Shown: positions 13,687 through 18,259 of the stretch, piece after piece
Position numbering within the stretch: the stretch's first letter is position 1
Layout of the letters: every line of letters begins with the position of its first letter
NCBI GenBank assembly: GCA_032560695.1
Contig: JAWGHR010000018.1
Span: 1-18,259 of the forward strand
Direction of reading: 5' to 3'
Origin: Peptoniphilus_A harei_B
GTDB taxonomy: Bacteria > Bacillota > Clostridia > Tissierellales > Peptoniphilaceae
Length of the DNA: 18,259 nucleotides
The notes under the pieces: model-generated
The model's input: the letters and a program-made list of their open reading frames with translations, nothing else
What the model was told of the DNA's origin: nothing
The model's database searches: none
Position numbers and translations under genes: made by a program

Positions 13687-14703
13687 TTAGCCCTCCAATA
13701 ATTCTCTTAGCTTTCCAGTCACCTTGTAGTCAACTTTTTGAAGTTCAGAAATATTTTTTGCTCCATTTAACATCATGAGAATCCTTGTTTTTTCCATTAG
13801 TCCGTCAATGTATTTTAGTGTGTATTCATATCCACCACGAACAATGTATGAAAGGATTTCGCCACTAATAGCAGTCATGTCTGCTCCAAGGCAAAGGCTC
13901 TTTACTAGGTCTACGGAAGTTTTTATTCCACCTGATGCAATTAAAAAGATATCATCATAAGCAAGCTTTTTTGCTTCGATTAAACTTAGGGCTGTTGGAA
14001 TTCCCCAAGAAAATAAGTCTGAAATGTCAGCATTGGGTTCTCTTAGGTTTTCAATCTCGAAAAAGTTTGAACCACCATAACCTGATATGTCTACATACTT
14101 AACTCCAACGTCGTGAAGTTTCTTCACAGTTTTTTGTGACATTCCAAAGCCAACTTCTTTTACGATTACAGGTACTTCAGAAGTCTTTACAATTTTTTCT
14201 ATATTATTTAAGATTCCACAAAAGTTCCTTTCCCCTTCAACTTGAACAAGCTCTTGGGCCGGGTTTAAGTGGATTTGAATTGCATCTGCCCTCAAGAGGT
14301 CAACTGCTAACTTTGCATCTTCAGTGCTAGCAAACCCAGATAGGTTTGAGATGACAATTCCATCTTTTATTATTTCTCTTACAATTTCAAAGGACTTTCT
14401 TGAGTCCTCGTCTTCTAGGGCAATAGTTTGTGATCCCACAGCCATGGGAAGATCGTACTCTACTGCCACATTGGCAAGGGATCTATTTATTTCCTCTGAA
14501 AGACTTGAGCCACCAGTCATGGCGTTAATCATAAGTGGGAATTTTACTTTTTTATCTAAAAATTTAACACTTGTATCAATTTCATCATAATTTATCTCTG
14601 GGAGAGAGTCATTATACAAAAAGATATCAGAAAAAAGTGGGTCGCCAACATAGGTTGAACGAAGGAAATTTTCTATATGTTCTGTCTTTCTATATTTCCT
14701 CAT
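13687..14703 (-). CDS. fni: Type 2 isopentenyl-diphosphate delta-isomerase
   Basis: FMN enzyme that interconverts isopentenyl and dimethylallyl diphosphate, the building blocks for undecaprenyl phosphate and other isoprenoids. The 338-aa length is normal. Motifs in order are MTGG (62-65), AVGSQ (88-92), the substrate/catalytic block HLNPAQELVQVEGER (145-159) with Gln154 and Glu156, VKEVGFG (181-187), ISGYGGSNF, and the phosphate-binding ASGGIKTS. The type 2 isomerase is commonly found with the mevalonate pathway; no mevalonate gene is in the window. ATG start with AAGGAGG seven bases upstream. It follows yvcK by 47 bases with no terminator, so it probably belongs to the murB operon. Confidence 0.95.
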   Translation of the reverse strand: MRKYRKTEHIENFLRSTYVGDPLFSDIFLYNDSLPEINYDEIDTSVKFLDKKVKFPLMINAMTGGSSLSEEINRSLANVAVEYDLPMAVGSQTIALEDEDSRKSFEIVREIIKDGIVISNLSGFASTEDAKLAVDLLRADAIQIHLNPAQELVQVEGERNFCGILNNIEKIVKTSEVPVIVKEVGFGMSQKTVKKLHDVGVKYVDISGYGGSNFFEIENLREPNADISDLFSWGIPTALSLIEAKKLAYDDIFLIASGGIKTSVDLVKSLCLGADMTAISGEILSYIVRGGYEYTLKYIDGLMEKTRILMMLNGAKNISELQKVDYKVTGKLRELLEG

Positions 14704-14750
14704 TGCATCCTCCTTTATAACAAATAAATAATATCATCTTTAAATTTTTT

Positions 14751-15719
14751 TTACAAGAAAGGACTTCTAAAAATGCTGGCTCCTATCTTGTCGCCGTCAT
14801 GCCTTATAAAACCATCCTTAATTTCTATGAACTCGCCCTCTGTGAGTAGGACATTTTTTTCTTTAAAATATTTTTTATCTTCTTCATTGGCAAAAATTGG
14901 AGTCGATTCATCCTTATTGTAGTAGTATTGATAAATTTCATCTGTTGCCCTAAGGTCATTGGCTATGACTTCATCAATAAATTCGTAGTTGGAGTGTTTT
15001 AAGATTGCCTCGAAGTGGTCTCTCAAGGAATAATTATTCGTCTCGCCTTTTTGAGTCATGGCATTGGCAATATATATTACCCTGGCCTTAGTATCCCTCA
15101 ATGCCTCATTGATTCCACCAACTAAAAAGTTTGGAATGATAGAAGTGTAAAGAGACCCTGGTCCAATTATAACGACGTCAGATGATAAAATCGCTTTCAC
15201 TGCTTCTTCATTTGCTCTTGGATAATGAGGAATCATAGACATCTTCTCGATTTTTGTATTTAACCTGTAGCACATTTTGGGAATGTAGGACTCTCCCACA
15301 ACCTTGTCCTTGGACTGGAACTCTGCAACAAGATGAGTTTCATCAAGAGTCACTGGTATTACCTTGCCTGTCACGTTAAAAACACTAGACATTTCAAGAA
15401 GAGCCTTGTCAAAGGACCCAAAAATATCAGTGAGTGCTGCAATTAAAATATTTCCCACATTTTGATCTTTTAAGGATCCTGACCTAAACCTGTAGCTTAA
15501 CAAATCCCTCATGGTCTTGTCTGTGTTAGAAAGGGCAATGAGGCACCTTCTCACATCACCTGGTGGAAGAATATTTAGTTCCTCTCTTAGGATTCCACTT
15601 CCACCACCATCATCAGACATGGATACAACAGCAGAAATATTTGTAGTAAAATCTTTTAGTCCACGCAAAATAGTGGAGATGCCTGTACCTCCACCTAGGA
15701 CTGCTATCTTTTTTTCCAT
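14751..15719 (-). CDS. yvcK: YvcK/CofD-like family regulator of carbon flux and cell-wall precursor supply
   Basis: Homologue of B. subtilis YvcK (GlmR), which binds UDP-sugars and steers carbon into UDP-GlcNAc and peptidoglycan during growth on gluconeogenic sources. The 322-aa protein has the family's nucleotide-sugar fold: VLGGGTGIST (7-16), SMSDDGGGSG (33-42), PPGDVRRCL (52-60), RSGSLKDQNVGNILIAAL (79-96) and the later IIGPGSLYTSIIPNFLV. The CofD-like catalytic role is not expected in this subgroup. Its first 16 bases overlap the end of rapZ. In most Firmicutes whiA follows yvcK, but here fni follows. Confidence 0.94.
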   Translation of the reverse strand: MEKKIAVLGGGTGISTILRGLKDFTTNISAVVSMSDDGGGSGILREELNILPPGDVRRCLIALSNTDKTMRDLLSYRFRSGSLKDQNVGNILIAALTDIFGSFDKALLEMSSVFNVTGKVIPVTLDETHLVAEFQSKDKVVGESYIPKMCYRLNTKIEKMSMIPHYPRANEEAVKAILSSDVVIIGPGSLYTSIIPNFLVGGINEALRDTKARVIYIANAMTQKGETNNYSLRDHFEAILKHSNYEFIDEVIANDLRATDEIYQYYYNKDESTPIFANEEDKKYFKEKNVLLTEGEFIEIKDGFIRHDGDKIGASIFRSPFL

Positions 15720-16570
15720 AAATTTTTCTCCATATCCCTGTGGGTCACATAAGTTGACTTGTACTCTTCCTTTAAGATCCTGCCTATCTCTTCAGCTATG
15801 GCAACAGACCTGTGAAAACCTCCAGTGCAACCTATCCCAATTGTTAAGACTCTCTTTTGTTCTGCCATATAATTTGGAATCAAAAACTTCAAGAGATCTA
15901 TAGTCTTATCTATAAATTCCCTAGTGACATCCCACTTCATTACAAAGGACTTCACTTCTTCAGTATTTCCGTTTAAATCTTTAAGCTCCTTAATATAAAA
16001 AGGATTCGGCAAAAATCTCACATCAAAGACAAGGTCAGCGTCCTTTAAAATGCCAGACTTAAAACCAAAACTTGTGACCTCAATGGCAAAGTTGTCCTTC
16101 TCGTCATAAGAAACAAAGGCCATTAGTTGCTTCCTCAAATTTTTTGTGGAAAGTCCTGTGGTGTCAATGACAAAGTCGGCACTCTCCTTAATCTTTGAAA
16201 GAGTTGCTTCCTCAAAATTATAACCATCAACTATGGACCTATTCATAGGGTGGGGTCTTCTAAGTTCCTTGTATCTTGCAATAATAGTTTCCATATCAGC
16301 ATAGAGGAACAAGAGCCTGATTTTTAAATTCATTCCCTTTAGTTCTTCATAGGCAGAATAAAAGTCATTAAAGAGCTCACCACTTCTCATGTCTACAACA
16401 GCAGCTACCTTTTCAAAATTCTTGCTCTTAGCATCAAGGGCAATGTTACAAAACTTTGGCAAAAGAGCTGGCGCAAGGTTATCCATGGCATAGTAGCCAA
16501 GGTCCTCAAAGACATCAAGGGCATAGGACTTGCCCGATCCACTCATTCCAGTAATAATTATAATTTCCAT
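15704..16570 (-). CDS. rapZ: RNase adapter / nucleotide-binding protein RapZ
   Basis: ATP/GTP-binding protein (YvcJ in B. subtilis). The E. coli protein directs an RNase to GlmZ RNA to control glucosamine-6-phosphate synthase; the Firmicutes role is less clear. The 288-aa length is typical. The Walker A motif is GMSGSGKS (8-15) at the N-terminus, with RRPHPM near 104-109, and the C-terminal RNA-binding or metabolite domain has GIGCTGGFHRSVAIAE (245-260) with Cys248, His253, Arg254 and Ser255. ATG start with GGTGATG upstream. It lies 22 bases after murB and overlaps yvcK, so the three genes form one unit centred on UDP-GlcNAc use. Confidence 0.95.
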   Translation of the reverse strand: MEIIIITGMSGSGKSYALDVFEDLGYYAMDNLAPALLPKFCNIALDAKSKNFEKVAAVVDMRSGELFNDFYSAYEELKGMNLKIRLLFLYADMETIIARYKELRRPHPMNRSIVDGYNFEEATLSKIKESADFVIDTTGLSTKNLRKQLMAFVSYDEKDNFAIEVTSFGFKSGILKDADLVFDVRFLPNPFYIKELKDLNGNTEEVKSFVMKWDVTREFIDKTIDLLKFLIPNYMAEQKRVLTIGIGCTGGFHRSVAIAEEIGRILKEEYKSTYVTHRDMEKNLWKKR

Positions 16571-16592
16571 TTCATCACCAACTTAAAGACAC

Positions 16593-17486
16593 TTAGTCAC
16601 CAATAATTTTAACTTCTCTCTCCAAAGTCACGTCAAACTTATCATGAACAACTTTTTGAACTATTTCAATAGTTTCAAGTACATCTTGGGCTGTAGCCTT
16701 ATTCTTATTTACAACGAAGCCACAGTGTTTTTCGCTAATGCCTGCTCCCTTATGGGTGAAGCCTCTTAGGCCAGAATCATCAATTAACTTTCCTGCAAAA
16801 TAACCTGTAGGCCTCTTAAAAGTCGATCCAGCAGATGGCATATCAAGAGGTTGCTTGTCAGCCCTTCTTTGGTCAAAGTCCTCGTACTTTTCTCTTATCT
16901 CATCCTTATCTCCATCTTCAAGAGAGAAAGTGGCTCCAAGGACAATTAGATCCCTCTCTTGGACAAGAGAATGCCTGTAAGAAAAGTTCATCTCATCCCC
17001 AGGAACTTCAATGACCTTTAGATCTTCATCAAGAAGTCTCACGCTCTTTACAACATTTTTTATTTCACCATCGTAGGCACCAGCATTCATAACAATGGCA
17101 CCGCCAAGAGAGCCTGGAATACCGTGAGCAAACTCAAGACCAGTAAGAGAATTCTCCATGGCGAACTCGCTGATTTTTTTCATACTTGCACCAGTTCCTG
17201 CATAAATTTCCTTGTCAGAAACCTTTTTAACATCATTTAACTTGTTTTTAAGCTTGATGATAACACCGTCAAAACCCTTGTCCTTGACAATAATATTGGT
17301 GCAGTTGCCAAGAATATAATACTTGTAATTATTTTTTCTAATAGATTTTAAAATTTCCACAAGAGCCTCTTCATCATTTGGTTTAATGAGAAGCTTAGCA
17401 GGGCCACCAACACAAAAAGAAGTGTGGTTCTTCATTGGCTCATCGTAGAAAAAATCTCCTAAATTTTCATTTATATCAAATAACAT
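16593..17486 (-). CDS. murB: UDP-N-acetylenolpyruvoylglucosamine reductase
   Basis: FAD enzyme that reduces enolpyruvyl-UDP-GlcNAc to UDP-MurNAc with NADPH in peptidoglycan synthesis. The ATG at 17486 is chosen because GAGGTG sits five bases upstream; a longer frame from TTG at 17498 would start inside that ribosome site. The product is 297 aa, a type II MurB without the E. coli Tyr loop. The FAD domain starts NHTSFCVGGPAK (20-31) and includes GIPGSLGGAIVMNAGAYDGE (122-141). Catalytic candidates are Arg171 (SYRHS), Ser221 (SAGSTFKRP) and Glu291 (LERE). It is the first gene of a run with rapZ, yvcK, fni and the HutD-family gene. Confidence 0.96.
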   Translation of the reverse strand: MLFDINENLGDFFYDEPMKNHTSFCVGGPAKLLIKPNDEEALVEILKSIRKNNYKYYILGNCTNIIVKDKGFDGVIIKLKNKLNDVKKVSDKEIYAGTGASMKKISEFAMENSLTGLEFAHGIPGSLGGAIVMNAGAYDGEIKNVVKSVRLLDEDLKVIEVPGDEMNFSYRHSLVQERDLIVLGATFSLEDGDKDEIREKYEDFDQRRADKQPLDMPSAGSTFKRPTGYFAGKLIDDSGLRGFTHKGAGISEKHCGFVVNKNKATAQDVLETIEIVQKVVHDKFDVTLEREVKIIGD

Positions 17487-17513
17487 AGAACACCTCAATT
17501 AAATACTAAGTCA

Positions 17514-17542
17514 ATTATATCATTGAAAGGGGAGAAAGGAAA
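17514..17542 (-). promoter_or_regulatory. Weak candidate promoter for the murB operon
   Basis: On the minus strand a perfect TATAAT (17519-17514) lies about 27 bases before the murB ATG. The hexamer 17 bases upstream (TTTCCT) is a poor -35, so the promoter may need an activator or lie elsewhere. Confidence 0.4.
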
Positions 17543-17700
17543 AAGAGAATTGGAATACTCTTTTAGATCTTCAATAGAGGCTTAAAAAGTTTTTGTCTTT
17601 AGTTAGTTTTTTGTAAAGCTATGCTTTACTATTCTTTATCCGGAGGGGTTAGCAAATTAACAAAATTTTATTAAAAGCTAAATCTTTTACATTCCTTTCT

Positions 17701-17790
17701 AAGGAGGGGGAGCCAGGGGGCGGGCGAGGCCCCTGACCCCCTCCTTAAACCTCCCCCCTGACCCCATCGCCCTGGCAGGGGCCCGACCCA
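17701..17790. repeat. GC-rich hairpin and G-quadruplex-prone island
   Basis: Perfect ten-base arms AAGGAGGGGG (17701-17710) and CCCCCTCCTT (17737-17746) enclose a second pair, CAGGGG (17714-17719) and CCCCTG (17730-17735). On the minus strand four G-runs of four or more (17765-17762, 17758-17753, 17741-17737, 17733-17730) are separated by loops of 3, 11 and 3 bases. The composition is far from the AT-rich surroundings. Confidence 0.8.
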
Positions 17791-17797
17791 TTAATAC

Positions 17798-17877
17798 GCA
17801 AAAAGCTCTTCGACTAAAAATTTCAAACTCGCTTCGCTCAAACAATGAAATTTTTTTAACGTCTCCGAACTTTTTGC
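17798..17877 (-). repeat. Long imperfect palindrome, copy A
   Basis: Outer arms GCAAAAAG and CTTTTTGC (17798-17805, 17870-17877) and inner arms AAATTTCA and TGAAATTT (17818-17825, 17846-17853) form a nested hairpin. Read on the minus strand it aligns with the palindrome at 18190-18259: GCAAAAA, TCGG, GTTAAAAA, TGTTTGA and GAAGCGA occur in the same order. Confidence 0.7.
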
Positions 17878-18064
17878 TTACTGCCTTATTAGCTAGCGAT
17901 TTATTGGCTCATCTCATAAACTTATAACATTTCAGCGAGCTGCGGCACAATTGCCAAGCTCACAACCGGATATAAAGTTACAAAAAAATAAAGCCTATTC
18001 AAAAATTATTAAGATTTAACTTTTTATGAGTTTATATTTATTTGTGAAGTTGTCATTTTCTATG

Positions 18065-18140
18065 ACTTCATGAAGAACTACAACTTCATACTTAGTTTCG
18101 AGGTTATAAGATGCAATCACTTCATAAAGAATTATAACTT
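18065..18140 (+). repeat. Pair of 22-base imperfect direct repeats, 54-base period
   Basis: ACTTCATGAAGAACTACAACTT (18065-18086, shown to 20 bases as ACTTCATGAAGAACTACAAC) recurs at 18119-18140 with three changes. Only two copies are seen, spaced by 32 bases; no CRISPR features. Confidence 0.5.
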
Positions 18141-18189
18141 ATTCCATAAGCCGTGAGCTAATCGAGTGCATCTAATGAGCAAAAAAATC

Positions 18190-18259
18190 GGTTATGCGTT
18201 AAAAATTTTCAACTGTTTGAATTCGCGAAGCGAATGAGTTTTGAAAATTTAGCATGACC
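18190..18259 (+). repeat. Long imperfect palindrome, copy B
   Basis: Outer arms GGTTATGC and GCATGACC (18190-18197, 18252-18259), middle arms AAATTTTCAA and TTGAAAATTT (18203-18212, 18241-18250) and inner ATTCGC/GCGAAT around GAA (18221-18235). It is related to copy A but inverted, and may continue past the window edge. Confidence 0.7.

Larger units (their letters stand above)
17499..18259. other. Gene-free, repeat-rich intergenic region
   Basis: About 760 bases with no reading frame that looks coding on either strand. It contains the GC-rich hairpin island, two related long palindromes in opposite orientation and a pair of short direct repeats. Weak inverted ends, CTTTATCCGG at 17634-17643 and CCGGATATAAAG at 17966-17977, enclose the island and the first palindrome. 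Confidence 0.7.

Noticed and set aside
18065..18140. CRISPR array
   Set aside because: Only two imperfect copies, no regular series and no cas genes.

Overview
The window looks like chromosome of a low-GC, Gram-positive obligate anaerobe. A/T-rich codons, strong AGGAGG-type ribosome sites, near-consensus TTGACA/TATAAT promoters, [FeFe]-hydrogenase maturases, a Firmicutes-type murB-rapZ-yvcK run and a type 2 IPP isomerase all fit a Clostridia/Tissierellia lineage. A Peptoniphilaceae-like genome (Anaerococcus/Peptoniphilus group) is my best guess; the placement is inference.

Layout, left to right. Positions 1-391 hold no gene. They carry three tandem, near-consensus minus-strand promoters firing out of the left edge, probably into an rRNA operon or another very highly expressed RNA. 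Next come bioB and trmB (minus), a secreted or membrane-anchored NRCH-type nuclease (minus) and an NhaC-type Na+/H+ antiporter (plus). A tightly coupled four-gene minus-strand cassette follows (5661 down to 4642): an 80-aa unknown, a SpoT-like HD hydrolase and two tandemly duplicated 57-aa unknown proteins. Then come hydF and hydE (minus; no hydG here), a MATE transporter (plus), thioredoxin reductase (minus) and a small membrane protein resembling the C-terminal part of DUF2207 proteins (plus).

Positions 12020-13033 carry a probable PD-(D/E)XK nuclease gene cut in two by one in-frame TAA and flanked by two near-identical terminator repeats. The right part is a probable minus-strand operon: murB, rapZ, yvcK, fni (idi-2) and a HutD/Ves-family gene. 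It joins peptidoglycan precursor synthesis and its regulators to isoprenoid precursor supply. The last ~760 bp are gene-free and repeat-rich: a GC-rich hairpin and G-quadruplex-prone island in otherwise AT-rich DNA, an inverted pair of related long palindromes, and short direct repeats.

Most genes are ordinary housekeeping or anaerobic-metabolism genes. The best candidates for something undescribed are the HD-hydrolase/57-aa cassette, the interrupted nuclease between duplicated terminators, and the repeat island at the right end.
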